A stretch of 39,291 nt of DNA. It comes from Bacteroidota bacterium. Lineage in GTDB: Bacteria; Bacteroidota; Bacteroidia; Chitinophagales; Chitinophagaceae. The position numbers were made by a program, and so were the translations under genes. The notes beneath the pieces are model-generated. The model was not told where the DNA came from. It made no database searches and worked only from the letters and a program-made list of their open reading frames with translations. Position 1 is the stretch's first letter; each line of letters starts with the position of its first letter. The stretch lies in NCBI GenBank assembly GCA_018267545.1, contig JAFDYG010000134.1:1-39291 (forward strand), read 5' to 3'. Below, one piece after another: positions 1 to 9,229 of the stretch.

Positions 1-896
1 ACCAGTATGGGAGGGAGATATATACGTGGACCTGGCCAATCGTTAAGCCGGCTGAGGTGGCGAGGAAGGTAGTGGATACAGCAGGAGCTTCTGCGGCGGC
101 TCTTGTTGCGGGAGATACGAGCTATACATTGAGTGCGAATGGAGTAAAGGCGGTGATCGGGAAGGGGACGGGACTGCTACGGGCGGTACAGAATGCAAAG
201 GGGGCGATTCCTTTTGTGGATGGGCCTGCGTTGACGGTCGGGAGTGGGGAGTTTATAGGGCTGAATGGACGGCAGGAGGGTAATAATGCTGTATTGGAAG
301 CCAGCTACGCCAAGAATAGCTTGATTCAGGAACTGAAGTGGACGATGTATCCGTCGGGATGGTTGAAAATGGAGATTCATTATTTTCCGCCGGACTATGA
401 ATATAATTTGCTGGGTATTAATTTCTCTTTCCCGGAGTCGGGTGTGAAGGGGATTCGTTGGCTGGGTAATGGGCCGTACCGGGTTTGGAAGAACCGGATG
501 CAGGGGTCGGAGCTGGGGGTATGGGACAAGGCCTATAACAATACGGTCACGGGTTTTGGAAATGTCGTTTATCCGGAGTTCAAGGGATATTTCTCGAATT
601 TTTATTGGATGAGGATGGAGACGGCGGGACAGCCTTTTACGGTGGTGTGCGGGAACGAGGATGTTTTTTTGAGGTTGTTTACACCGGCGGACCCGCCGGG
701 GAAAACGTATAATACGGCGCCGGAGTTTCCGGCGGGGAATATTTCGTTTATGCAGGCGATACCGGCGATAGGGACGAAGTCTCAGAAGCCTGAGAAGCTG
801 GGACCGAGCGGTGGGAAGAGCATGTACTATGATTATGGGAGGAGTAAGGAATATGCGAAGGTGATCACTTTATACTTTGATTTTTCTGGGAAATAA
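1..896 (+). CDS. Glycoside hydrolase family 2 (beta-galactosidase type), C-terminal fragment
   Basis: This is the 3' end of a gene that enters from outside the window; the frame is open back to base 3, so the GTG at 57 is not a real start. About 298 residues are visible. The stretch NGPYRVWKNRMQG followed by GVWDKAYNN is typical of the C-terminal small-chain domain (Bgal_small_N type) of large GH2 beta-galactosidases, which helps shape the active site. The catalytic TIM barrel with its two glutamates lies upstream and cannot be seen, so the substrate cannot be told; in pectin-type loci GH2 enzymes remove galactose, arabinopyranose or glucuronate. The next gene starts one base after the stop, so it belongs to the same operon. 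Family is confident; substrate is unknown. Confidence 0.85.
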   Translation, partial: QYGREIYTWTWPIVKPAEVARKVVDTAGASAAALVAGDTSYTLSANGVKAVIGKGTGLLRAVQNAKGAIPFVDGPALTVGSGEFIGLNGRQEGNNAVLEASYAKNSLIQELKWTMYPSGWLKMEIHYFPPDYEYNLLGINFSFPESGVKGIRWLGNGPYRVWKNRMQGSELGVWDKAYNNTVTGFGNVVYPEFKGYFSNFYWMRMETAGQPFTVVCGNEDVFLRLFTPADPPGKTYNTAPEFPAGNISFMQAIPAIGTKSQKPEKLGPSGGKSMYYDYGRSKEYAKVITLYFDFSGK

Positions 897-897
897 G

Positions 898-3516
898 ATG
901 TTTAGGTGGTTCTACTATATTGTTTTTTTGTTGGTGGTTTTTGGGCGGGTTTCTGCTCAGGAGGTGGGAGGATTGTCTTGTGAGCAATTGACTGACCCGA
1001 TGGGCATCGATGCGGTGAGGCCCAGACTGGGGTGGGAGCTTAGCGGTGGCGTGATGCGACAGGCGGCGTGGCAGGTGCTGGTCGCTTCTTCCGAGGCGGT
1101 GCTGGCGGCGGACAGGGGGGACCTATGGAATTCGGGGAAAGTGGAAGGTGATCAGAGCTGGATGGTAGTCTATAAAGGAGTGCCTTTGAAGAGCCGGATG
1201 GTTTGTTATTGGAAGGTGAAGGTGTGGACGGATAAGGGAGAGGGGGTATGGAGTAAGCCTGCCAGGTGGAGTATGGGGTTGCTTTTGCCGACGGATTGGA
1301 AGGCGCGGTGGATTGGTTATGAGCAGGGATTTCCCTGGGATAGCGTATCGAAGTTCTCGAGATTATCCGCGAGGTATTTTAAAAAGAGCTTTGCCGTGGG
1401 CGGGGGTGTGAAGCGGGCTACCTTATACATTGCGGGTTTGGGACATTATGAATTGTCTTTTAATGGAGCGGCGGTTAGCGACCAGGTATTGGCGCAGGCG
1501 CCGACAGATTATACGAAGTCGGTTTTGTATCAGACGTTCGATGTGACGTCGATGTGTAAGAAGGGGGAGAATCTGGTGGATGTAGTGCTTGGGAATGGGC
1601 GGTTCTTTACGATGAGGCCGAAGTACAAGCCGCTGAAGATAAAGGAATTTGGATTTCCGAAGCTGTTGTTTCAATTAGAATTGGAAGATGCTGCGGGGAA
1701 GCGGATGATTGTGAGTGATACGAGCTGGCAATTTACCGGGGATGGCCCGATACGGACGAATAACGAATATGATGGGGAAGAGTATGATGGGACGAGGGGT
1801 TTAAATGGATGGATGAAGCCGCAGCTGGTGGCTGGGCCTGGCGGGAAGTTGGTCGCGCAGATGAATCCGCCGATCAAGGTGATGAAGACGATTAAGCCTG
1901 TGTCCTTGGTCGAGGGGCCGGGAGGGGTTATGATCCTGGACATGGGGCAGAATATGGCGGGTTGGTTGCAGATGAAGGTGAGGGGCAAAAAAGGTGAACA
2001 GGTTAGGTTACGATATGCGGAGACGTTGCAGAAGGATGGCAGCTTGTATACGGCGAATTTGAGGGATGCGAAGGTGACGGATTTGTATACGCTTAGCGGG
2101 AACGGGGAAGAGGTCTGGCATCCGGTCTTTGTCTTTCATGGGTTCAGGTATGTAGAGATCTCGGGCTATCCGGGGAAGCCAACGCTGAGTGATTTCGAGG
2201 GGCAGGTGGTATATGATGACCTTGCGAATGTGGGGGAGTTTCATTGTTCGGATACCTTGTTGAACCAGCTTTTTACGAATGCGTGGTGGGGGATCAATGC
2301 GAATTACAAGGGAATGCCGATCGACTGTCCGCAGCGGAATGAGCGGATGCCCTGGCTGGGGGATCGGGCGACGAGCTCGCTGGGGGAAAGCTATCTTTTC
2401 AATAATGGATTACTTTATGCCAAGTGGCTGGATGATATCGAGCAGTCACAGAAGCCGGATGGGCAGCTGCCGGATGTGGCGCCGGCCTATTGGAATTATT
2501 ATAGCGACAATATGACGTGGCCGGGGGTGTATATCCAGGTGGCGGAAATGTTGTATGATCAATACGGGGACCGGAGGCCGATCGAGAAGCACTATGCTTC
2601 TATGAAGAAGTGGCTGTGGTACATGAAAGGGAAATATTTGAAGGATGGGATCATGACGAAGGACAAGTATGGGGACTGGTGCGTGCCGCCGGAATCGCCG
2701 AAGTTGATCCATTCGAAGGATTCTATGCGAAATACGGATGGACAATTGATTGCTACGGCGTATTATTTTCATTTTCTCCGGGTGATGAAGGATTTTGCGG
2801 GGATGCTGCATTTGCCCCAGGATATGGTGGAGTACGAGCGCGAGTCGATCAAGGTCTGGCAGGCGTTCAACGCGCGTTTTTTGAAAGGCGATCATTATTC
2901 CAATAATACGGTGACGGCAAATTTATTGCCTTTGTATTTCGGGCTGGTTCAGGAGGAAATCAAGAATAAGGTGATCGATGCGATCGATGAGAAGATCAGG
3001 GTAGACAATGGCGGGCACATCAGCACCGGGGTTATCGGGACGCAGTGGCTGATGCGTGGGTTGGTGAAATATGGGATGGGTGATCTTGCTTATAAGATTG
3101 CTTCCAATAAGGACTATCCGAGCTGGGGGTATATGGTGGAGCATGGGGCGACGACGATCTGGGAACTGTGGAATGGAGATTCTGCGGACCCGGCGATGAA
3201 TTCGCAGAATCACGTGATGTTGCTAGGCGATCTGCTGGCTTGGTTTTTTCAGGATTTGGTGGGGATAGCGCCGGGGGAGCCTGGGTTTAGGAGGATAAAG
3301 ATGAGACCGGCTTTTTCTTGTGGGCTGAGCAGTGCGGGTGGGTCTTACCGGACGCCGTATGGAGTGGTGAAGAGTGAGTGGGTGAGGAAGGGCGACAGGG
3401 TTGTTTGGGATATTGTAGTGCCGGCGAATTCGAAGGCGGAAGTTTTTCTGCCCGATGGGAGTGTTCGGCAGATAGGTACAGGAAATTATCATTTTGAAGT
3501 AAAAATGACGATATGA
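898..3516 (+). CDS. Secreted alpha-L-rhamnosidase, GH78
   Basis: Predicted to hydrolyse terminal alpha-L-rhamnose from glycans or glycosides outside the cytoplasm. The ATG at 898 is chosen because it gives a clean signal peptide (residues 1-20, ending VSA-Q); an in-frame TTG at 877 would overlap the preceding gene and add a useless N-terminus. Beta-sandwich domains occupy about residues 25-440. The (alpha/alpha)6 catalytic barrel follows, with the GH78 signature DCPQRNER..WLGD at 476-489, where E482 is the expected general acid, and TIWELWNGDS around 756, where E756 is the likely base. A C-terminal beta domain ends the 872-residue protein, a normal GH78 length. It starts one base after the GH2 stop, and its own stop overlaps the next start in an ATGA. 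Family assignment is very secure; linkage specificity is not visible. Confidence 0.95.
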   Translation: MFRWFYYIVFLLVVFGRVSAQEVGGLSCEQLTDPMGIDAVRPRLGWELSGGVMRQAAWQVLVASSEAVLAADRGDLWNSGKVEGDQSWMVVYKGVPLKSRMVCYWKVKVWTDKGEGVWSKPARWSMGLLLPTDWKARWIGYEQGFPWDSVSKFSRLSARYFKKSFAVGGGVKRATLYIAGLGHYELSFNGAAVSDQVLAQAPTDYTKSVLYQTFDVTSMCKKGENLVDVVLGNGRFFTMRPKYKPLKIKEFGFPKLLFQLELEDAAGKRMIVSDTSWQFTGDGPIRTNNEYDGEEYDGTRGLNGWMKPQLVAGPGGKLVAQMNPPIKVMKTIKPVSLVEGPGGVMILDMGQNMAGWLQMKVRGKKGEQVRLRYAETLQKDGSLYTANLRDAKVTDLYTLSGNGEEVWHPVFVFHGFRYVEISGYPGKPTLSDFEGQVVYDDLANVGEFHCSDTLLNQLFTNAWWGINANYKGMPIDCPQRNERMPWLGDRATSSLGESYLFNNGLLYAKWLDDIEQSQKPDGQLPDVAPAYWNYYSDNMTWPGVYIQVAEMLYDQYGDRRPIEKHYASMKKWLWYMKGKYLKDGIMTKDKYGDWCVPPESPKLIHSKDSMRNTDGQLIATAYYFHFLRVMKDFAGMLHLPQDMVEYERESIKVWQAFNARFLKGDHYSNNTVTANLLPLYFGLVQEEIKNKVIDAIDEKIRVDNGGHISTGVIGTQWLMRGLVKYGMGDLAYKIASNKDYPSWGYMVEHGATTIWELWNGDSADPAMNSQNHVMLLGDLLAWFFQDLVGIAPGEPGFRRIKMRPAFSCGLSSAGGSYRTPYGVVKSEWVRKGDRVVWDIVVPANSKAEVFLPDGSVRQIGTGNYHFEVKMTI

Positions 3517-5213
3517 GAGCGATACTTTTTTTATTGTTTTTGGGCGGGGTTTTTACGGCGGCGGCGCAGGATAGTTCTATGGATAAGCGTGCTACGGAAT
3601 GGGTGTCGGCTTTGAAGCTGAATGATGCGGATAAGGAGACTCGGTTGGTTGCGGTGGTGTCGACGCATTTGAAGACGATCAAGGATTGGAATAATGAGCA
3701 TCCGTATACGACGGTTCCGGCGGGTATCGACCCGTCGACGGGGAAGGCTTTGTCGGAGATGGACCGGCAGATTATTGCCAATTCGGCGATGCCGAAGTCG
3801 GTTCATGCGGATTTGATGAATGGGTTGAGGAAGGAGCTTGCGGATTCGCAGGTGAATTTTATTCTTGATCAGTATACGATTGGAAAGGTGGCGTTTACGC
3901 TGAATGGGTATAAGGCGATAGTGCCTGATCTGACGGCGAAGGAGGAAGCGGAGATTTTGAAGAATTTGCAGCAGGCGAGGGAGCAGGCGGTGGATTTTAA
4001 GAATATGAAGCAGGTGTCGGCGATTTTTGAAATATATAAGACGAAGTGTGAGCAATATTTGAACTCGAACGGGAGGAATTGGCATGCTTTATTTAAAGCT
4101 TATGTGGATGGGGTGAAGGCGAAGAAGGCGGCGGCGCAGGTGAGTCCTGTGAAGGTTGCTGAGTTTTTGTATGATACAGCTTCGTTTCCGGAGTGTCATG
4201 CGGCTACGATCGTGGAGACGCCGAAGGGGTTAGTCGCGGCTTATTTTGGCGGGACGAGGGAGCGGCATCCGGATGTTTGTATTTGGGTGAGCAGGAAGGA
4301 TGCCGGGTCGAAGAATTGGACAGCGCCGTTGAATGTGGCCAATGGGATACAGAATGATACGCTTCGGTATGCTTGCTGGAATCCGGTTTTGTACCAGGTT
4401 CCGGCGGGGGATCTGCTGTTGTTTTATAAGGTAGGGCCGAGTCCGTCGACGTGGAAGGGCTTTTTGCTTCGGTCCAGGGATGGGGGTATCACATGGTCGA
4501 AGCCGACGGCATTGCCGGAGGGTTTTTTGGGACCGATCAAGAATAAGCCGGTGGCTTTGAAGGACGGCAGCTTACTGTGTCCAACGAGTGTAGAGGGAAA
4601 TGGCTGGAAGATACATTTCGAGCTGATGACGAATGGGGGTAAGAATTGGAAGATGGCGGGGCCGGTGCCTGTGCCGCCTGCTGCGGCTACGGGTGCAAGT
4701 CCTAATGATGAGGACAAGGTACCGGCGGCGTATCAGGCGATACAGCCGACGATACTCCTATATAAGAATGGGGCGATACAGGCTTTGAGCCGGAGCAAGA
4801 ACAGGGTTATCCTTTCAACCGAATCGAAAGACGGGGGTAAGACCTGGTCGACGCTGGAGCCGACGGGGCTGCCGAATAACAATTCGGGACTTGATGGAGT
4901 GACACTGGCGGATGGAAGGCAGCTCCTGGTTTATAATCATGTCCTGCCGCCGGCGGGTGAGTCAAAGGGGGAGCGTTCGCCCCTGAATGTGTCGTTGTCG
5001 CCGGATGGGAAGACCTGGTATGCGGCGCTGGTACTGGAAGATGACCATACGGGGCAGTATTCTTATCCTTCGGTGATCCAGTCGAGCGATGGGATGGTGC
5101 ATATTGTTTATACATGGCATAGGAAGAAAATAAAATACGTTGAAATCGATCCGTCCAAACTGGAAATGAAAAAGATTGAAAACGGTAGCTGGCCAGATAG
5201 TGTCAAAAAATAA
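3513..5213 (+). CDS. DUF3826 domain fused to sialidase-like BNR-repeat domain, secreted
   Basis: A two-domain exported protein of 566 residues with a signal peptide ending TAAAQ at residue 19. Residues 24-205 match the DUF3826 family, which I know as a stand-alone secreted protein in Bacteroidota pectin loci (KATEWV-like start, LKTIKDWNNEHP at 53-64). Residues 212-560 look like a six-bladed beta-propeller of the sialidase superfamily, with Asp-box motifs SRDGGITW (321-328), SKDGGKTW (438-445) and a degenerate SPDGKTW (496-502). Similar propellers act on sialic acid or on the plant keto-acid sugars Kdo and Dha; the full arginine triad could not be assigned by eye, so enzymatic activity is unproven. 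The start codon overlaps the GH78 stop (ATGA), implying translational coupling. Domain calls are good; function is open. Confidence 0.8.
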   Translation: MRAILFLLFLGGVFTAAAQDSSMDKRATEWVSALKLNDADKETRLVAVVSTHLKTIKDWNNEHPYTTVPAGIDPSTGKALSEMDRQIIANSAMPKSVHADLMNGLRKELADSQVNFILDQYTIGKVAFTLNGYKAIVPDLTAKEEAEILKNLQQAREQAVDFKNMKQVSAIFEIYKTKCEQYLNSNGRNWHALFKAYVDGVKAKKAAAQVSPVKVAEFLYDTASFPECHAATIVETPKGLVAAYFGGTRERHPDVCIWVSRKDAGSKNWTAPLNVANGIQNDTLRYACWNPVLYQVPAGDLLLFYKVGPSPSTWKGFLLRSRDGGITWSKPTALPEGFLGPIKNKPVALKDGSLLCPTSVEGNGWKIHFELMTNGGKNWKMAGPVPVPPAAATGASPNDEDKVPAAYQAIQPTILLYKNGAIQALSRSKNRVILSTESKDGGKTWSTLEPTGLPNNNSGLDGVTLADGRQLLVYNHVLPPAGESKGERSPLNVSLSPDGKTWYAALVLEDDHTGQYSYPSVIQSSDGMVHIVYTWHRKKIKYVEIDPSKLEMKKIENGSWPDSVKK

Positions 5214-5215
5214 TA

Positions 5216-5223
5216 AAAGGAGG
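5216..5223 (+). promoter_or_regulatory. Strong Shine-Dalgarno sequence before the first DapA-family gene
   Basis: AAAGGAGG ends 4 bases before the ATG at 5228. It is a full complement of the 16S anti-SD core and lies in the 14-base gap after the preceding stop. Most other genes here lack any such motif, as is usual in Bacteroidota, so this one stands out and fixes the start codon. Confidence 0.7.
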
Positions 5224-5227
5224 TTTT

Positions 5228-6202
5228 ATGGAAAAGAAGTTTGTCCCGGTGATGATCACCCCCTTCAATTTGAAGGCGAAGGTAGATCTGGATGTCGTCT
5301 CGACGCTGGTGGAGTTCTACCTGGCGGCAGGCGTAAAAGGATTTTTCGCTAACTGTCTCAGCAGTGAGATGTACAGTATCAGCGAAGACGAGCGGCTGGA
5401 GCTGACACGGCACGTCGTCCGGGCAGTAGATGGGCGGGTGCCGATCGTTGCGACGGGTTCGTTCGGTCTGACGATCGAGGACAAGGCCGAGTTTGCCGGT
5501 CGCATTTACGATACAGGGATCGATGCGGTGATTCTGATCACGGGGCATTATGCGAATGTGGAAGACAGCGAGGACGTCCTGATGCGGAATTTCGACAAGA
5601 TGTTCCGGCTGACGAAAAATATTCCGATGGGGCTGTACGAGTGTCCGGCTCCGTATAAACGTATTATCAGCCCGGAGATTTTTAAGAAGCTGCTCGATAC
5701 GGGGCGGTTGGTGTATCATAAGGACACGTCGATCGAGCTGGAGAAAGTAAAGGCGAAACTGGATGTGTTGAGTCAGGGTTCGTATGGGCTGGAGTTTTAT
5801 GATGCGCATACCCCGAACGCCATGTATTCCTTGCAGATGGGGGCGAGGGGGATGTCTTCGATCTCGGGGAACTTCTACCCGGAGATATTAGTCTGGATGG
5901 TGGAAAATGCCAACAACCCTGATAAACAGGAAGACGTGCGTTGGCTGCAAGGAGAGCTGAGCCGGGTGGACCCACTGATACACGTGGCTTATCCGATGAG
6001 CGCCAAGTACTTCTTACAGAAGCGGGGATTACCGGTTCGGACGATCAGCCGGGCGCATGCGTTGGAGCTGACGTTACAGCAGAAGCAGACATTGGATGAT
6101 ATCCATTATAGTTTTTTGGGCTGGTGTGAGCGGCTGGGTATTCAGCCGGTGCAGACGGGTAAATTGATAAAGGCCAAGATGCCGCTTGATCCTCCTATTT
6201 AA
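5228..6202 (+). CDS. DapA/N-acetylneuraminate lyase family aldolase, copy 1
   Basis: A 324-residue class I aldolase-type TIM barrel of the dihydrodipicolinate synthase superfamily, cytoplasmic (no signal peptide). Members cleave or form bonds to pyruvate through a Schiff base. The catalytic pair is visible: Y137 in GLYECP and the Schiff-base lysine K165 in VYHKDTS. The usual GTTGE loop is replaced by NCLSSEMY (42-49), so it is not a housekeeping DapA and should bind a different substrate carboxylate environment. Setting it among glycosidases, an alcohol dehydrogenase and a second homologue points to cleavage of a 2-keto-3-deoxy sugar acid into pyruvate plus an aldehyde, which is inference. 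The start follows a strong ribosome binding site. Superfamily certain, substrate unknown. Confidence 0.88.
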   Translation: MEKKFVPVMITPFNLKAKVDLDVVSTLVEFYLAAGVKGFFANCLSSEMYSISEDERLELTRHVVRAVDGRVPIVATGSFGLTIEDKAEFAGRIYDTGIDAVILITGHYANVEDSEDVLMRNFDKMFRLTKNIPMGLYECPAPYKRIISPEIFKKLLDTGRLVYHKDTSIELEKVKAKLDVLSQGSYGLEFYDAHTPNAMYSLQMGARGMSSISGNFYPEILVWMVENANNPDKQEDVRWLQGELSRVDPLIHVAYPMSAKYFLQKRGLPVRTISRAHALELTLQQKQTLDDIHYSFLGWCERLGIQPVQTGKLIKAKMPLDPPI

Positions 6203-6207
6203 TCTTT

Positions 6208-7344
6208 ATGACGATTTATTTTCCTGGAAAATTAGTTTTTGGCAATGGTAAGCTGGCGGGACTGGCGGGTGAGCTTGTTTCGTTACGGCCGGAGCGTGTG
6301 ATGCTGGTGACCATTGACCCGTTGATGGGTGTGCTTCGCGGATTGATTTCGGAACTGGAGGGTGCGGGTGTTCGTGTGGCGGTATCTACGGGTATCGTGC
6401 AGGAGCCGACGTATGAAGACTTTCACCGGCTGATGGCGGAGGCCAGTCCGTTCAACCCGGACGTAGTATTGGGTATCGGGGGAGGCAGCGTGCTCGACGT
6501 GGCCAAGCTGGTGGCTGCGCAGCTGGATAATGAGCAATCTTTGGAAGAGTATGTGGGGATTGGGTTATTGAAGGGGAGAGCAAAGAAGCTCGTTTGTGTG
6601 CCGGCTACTTCGGGGACTGGGAGTGAGGTATCGCCGAATGCGATTCTCGTGGATAACCGGGACAATCAGAAAAAGGGAATTATCAGTCCTTTCCTGGTTC
6701 CTGATATTGTATATGTCGACCCTTTGCTGACGGTGAGCGTACCGCCGGCGATTACGGCGGCGACGGGGCTGGATGCGTTGACGCACTGTCTGGAGGCGTA
6801 TACGAATAAGTTCGCCCAGCCTCTAATCGACGTTTACGCGATCGAAGGGGTCAGGCTGATTGCAGAGCACCTGGTGCCGGCGGTCAGACAGGGGGATGAT
6901 GCGTATGCGCGCTCGCAGGTGGCGATGGGGAGCTTGTTGGGGGGCTTTTGTTTGGGGCCGGTGAATACGGCGGCCGTGCATGCCTTGTCGTATCCGTTGG
7001 GGAGCAGCTTTCATCTGCCGCATGGACTGTCGAATGCCCTGTTGTTGCCGTATGTGATGGAATTCAATATTCCTGCTGCGGTGGAGAGATATGCGGATGT
7101 AGCTGTGGCGCTTGGTGTTGAACGTAGGTGGGATGCCTTGGAGACGGCTTTGAAAGGAGTGGAGAAGATTCGGGAGCTGAGCCGGGAGTGTGGAATACCT
7201 ATGAGCTTGAAGGAAGTGGGAATTCCGTTGGAGGCGGTGCCGGAGATGGCGGAAGCTGCGATGAAGATCACCCGTTTATTGAACAATAATCCCAGACCGG
7301 TTACGGTAGAGGATGCTATGACAATTTATAAAGCCGCGTATTAG
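6208..7344 (+). CDS. Iron-containing alcohol dehydrogenase
   Basis: A 378-residue group III (Fe-type) NAD(P)-dependent alcohol dehydrogenase, cytoplasmic. The nucleotide-binding GGGSVLDVAK (91-100) and GTGSEVSP (136-143) motifs are intact, and the four metal ligands appear as D189 and H193 (GLDALTH), H258 (AVHAL) and H272 (LPHG). Relatives include lactaldehyde reductase and 1,3-propanediol dehydrogenase. Between two pyruvate-lyase-type genes, a plausible job is reducing the aldehyde they release, such as lactaldehyde from a deoxyhexose; that is inference. It begins 5 bases after the preceding stop and ends 3 bases before the next gene, so it is co-transcribed. Confidence 0.9.
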   Translation: MTIYFPGKLVFGNGKLAGLAGELVSLRPERVMLVTIDPLMGVLRGLISELEGAGVRVAVSTGIVQEPTYEDFHRLMAEASPFNPDVVLGIGGGSVLDVAKLVAAQLDNEQSLEEYVGIGLLKGRAKKLVCVPATSGTGSEVSPNAILVDNRDNQKKGIISPFLVPDIVYVDPLLTVSVPPAITAATGLDALTHCLEAYTNKFAQPLIDVYAIEGVRLIAEHLVPAVRQGDDAYARSQVAMGSLLGGFCLGPVNTAAVHALSYPLGSSFHLPHGLSNALLLPYVMEFNIPAAVERYADVAVALGVERRWDALETALKGVEKIRELSRECGIPMSLKEVGIPLEAVPEMAEAAMKITRLLNNNPRPVTVEDAMTIYKAAY

Positions 7345-7347
7345 AAC

Positions 7348-8184
7348 ATGATAAAGAAATACAGAGGGACGATAGTGCCTGCGATAACACCGTTGAATGC
7401 AGACTTTTCATTGGATATCGATGCGGTCCGGCGGTTGCTGGGGTTGTTCCGTCGTCATGAAGTGCAGCCTTTTATTCTGGGGACAACAGGGGAAGCGGCT
7501 TCGTTGCCGGTTGCGCTGAAGCAGGAGTATGTCAGACAGGCGGGGAGATTGAAAGAGGAAGGAGATGTGCTCTATGTGGGGATTGGATCGAATTGTCTTT
7601 CCGACTCGGTGGAGGCGGCGCGTTTTGCATTTGGGGAAGGGGCGGATGTGGTGGTGGCGACGCTGCCGTCTTACTATGCGCTGACGGAGGTGCAGATATC
7701 CGGGTATTTCGAGCGGCTGGCTTCGAAGGTAGGAGGGCCGTTGATCATCTATAATATCCCGGCTACGACGCATCATTCGATTCCGTTGTCGATTATCGAT
7801 AGGCTGAGCCGTCATCCTTTAATCGTGGGGACGAAGGATTCGGAGAGGAGCGAGGAGCGGCTGGCGACTTCGTTGTCGCTGTGGTCGGGGCGTGCTGATT
7901 TTTCACACTTTTTGGGTTGGGCGGCGAAGTCCGGGCATGCTTTGTTGAATGGAGGAGATGGGTTGGTGCCGAGTACGGGAAACTTTGCTCCGGCGGTCTA
8001 TCGTGATATGGAGAAGGCGGTGGAGGTGGGGGATTTGGAGAAGGTGGACCAGCTGCAGGGTTTGTCGGATGAGCTGGGGAATTCGTATCAGGCGGGTAGG
8101 ACGCTTGGGGAGTCGCTCGGGGCTTTGAAGAAAATTATGCAAGATCAGGGGCTTTGTCAGGGGTATATGATGCCGCCGCTGTAA
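7348..8184 (+). CDS. DapA/N-acetylneuraminate lyase family aldolase, copy 2
   Basis: A 278-residue cytoplasmic member of the dihydrodipicolinate synthase superfamily. It keeps the canonical GTTGEA loop (45-50), the catalytic tyrosine Y135 in IIYNIPA, and the Schiff-base lysine K163 in GTKDS. It is clearly diverged from the copy at 5228, which has a different loop, so the two probably handle different substrates or successive steps rather than being a recent duplication. Likely reactions are retro-aldol cleavage of a 2-keto-3-deoxy acid, or dehydration of a sugar acid as in KDG dehydratases. Tight spacing on both sides (3 and 10 bases) places it inside the catabolic block. Confidence 0.9.
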   Translation: MIKKYRGTIVPAITPLNADFSLDIDAVRRLLGLFRRHEVQPFILGTTGEAASLPVALKQEYVRQAGRLKEEGDVLYVGIGSNCLSDSVEAARFAFGEGADVVVATLPSYYALTEVQISGYFERLASKVGGPLIIYNIPATTHHSIPLSIIDRLSRHPLIVGTKDSERSEERLATSLSLWSGRADFSHFLGWAAKSGHALLNGGDGLVPSTGNFAPAVYRDMEKAVEVGDLEKVDQLQGLSDELGNSYQAGRTLGESLGALKKIMQDQGLCQGYMMPPL

Positions 8185-8194
8185 AAATTTAAAT

Positions 8195-9229
8195 ATGGCT
8201 AAAAAACCGATTATAGGAATTACGATGGGCGACCCGGCGAGTATTGGGCCGGAGATTGCGATCAAGGCTTTGTTGGATGAAAAAGTTACGTCGATCTGCC
8301 GGCCGTTGGTGGTTGGAGATGTGAGTGTGTTTCGGCAGATTGCGGGTTTGCTGGGATGGGAGGTAGGACTACGACCGGTTGAGTCTGTTGGCGAGGCTCG
8401 GTTTGAACCGGGTGTGATTGATGTACTGGATCTGAAGACGGTTGATGTTGGTCGGTTGGTGCTGGGAGAGGTTTCGGCGATGGCGGGGCATGCGGCTTTC
8501 GAGGCGGTGCGGAAGGTAATCCAGCTGGCGATGGCCGGGGAGATCGATGCGACGGTGACTGGGCCGATCAATAAGAAGTCGATCAATGATGCGGGACATC
8601 ACTTCGCCGGGCATACCGAGATCTATGCGCATTTTACGAATACGGCAAAATACGGGATGCTGCTGGTGGAAGAGAATTTGAAAGTGATACATGTGTCAAC
8701 GCATGTTTCTTTAAGGCAGGCTTGCGACCTGGTGAAGAAGGAGCGGGTGCTGGCGGTGATCGAGCTGTTAAGGGATGGACTGGTGCAGCTGGGTGAGGGC
8801 AATCTGAAGATTGGTGTGGCGGGGCTTAATCCGCATGCGGGCGATTCGGGATTATTCGGGACGGAGGACGATATGGAGATCCTGCCGGCCGTCCTGGAAG
8901 CGCAGCGTCTGGGTTACGATGTGGATGGGCCGGTGCCTCCGGATACGTTGTTTGCGAAGGCGGCGACCGGGCACTATGGAGGGGTGGTGGCGATGTATCA
9001 TGACCAGGGGCATATCCCTTTTAAATTGAATGGCTTCAAGTGGAATGCGGAGAAAAAGCGGATGGATAGTGTGAAGGGGGTGAATATTACGATGGGCCTG
9101 CCGATCATCCGGACTTCGGTGGATCATGGGACGGCCTTCGAGATTGCGGGGAAGGGGATTGCCAGTCCGGATGCGATGGTGCTGGCGATCGAGGCGGCGG
9201 TACAACTGAGTAAGAATCGAAAGAAATGA
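8195..9229 (+). CDS. PdxA-family 4-phosphate dehydrogenase (PdxA2-like, four-carbon acid catabolism)
   Basis: A 344-residue NAD-dependent dehydrogenase of the PdxA fold. The family signature MGDPASIGPE (11-20) and the three metal-binding histidines are visible: H170 (VSTHVSL), H214 (NPHAGDSG) and H269 (YHDQGH), matching the ligand spacing of E. coli PdxA. Its stop overlaps the start of a DUF1537 kinase gene. That pairing is established for PdxA2 proteins, which oxidise and decarboxylate 4-phospho-D-threonate or D-erythronate to dihydroxyacetone phosphate, rather than making vitamin B6. I therefore call it a catabolic paralogue; the housekeeping role in pyridoxal synthesis cannot be excluded from sequence alone. 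Confidence 0.88.
   Translation: MAKKPIIGITMGDPASIGPEIAIKALLDEKVTSICRPLVVGDVSVFRQIAGLLGWEVGLRPVESVGEARFEPGVIDVLDLKTVDVGRLVLGEVSAMAGHAAFEAVRKVIQLAMAGEIDATVTGPINKKSINDAGHHFAGHTEIYAHFTNTAKYGMLLVEENLKVIHVSTHVSLRQACDLVKKERVLAVIELLRDGLVQLGEGNLKIGVAGLNPHAGDSGLFGTEDDMEILPAVLEAQRLGYDVDGPVPPDTLFAKAATGHYGGVVAMYHDQGHIPFKLNGFKWNAEKKRMDSVKGVNITMGLPIIRTSVDHGTAFEIAGKGIASPDAMVLAIEAAVQLSKNRKK

Noticed and set aside
57-59. GTG as start of the first gene
   Set aside because: The reading frame continues upstream to the window edge with GH2-like sequence, so the gene is truncated by the window.
8195-9229. Housekeeping PdxA of vitamin B6 synthesis
   Set aside because: The overlap with a DUF1537 kinase and the catabolic operon favour the PdxA2 role, though sequence alone cannot exclude it.
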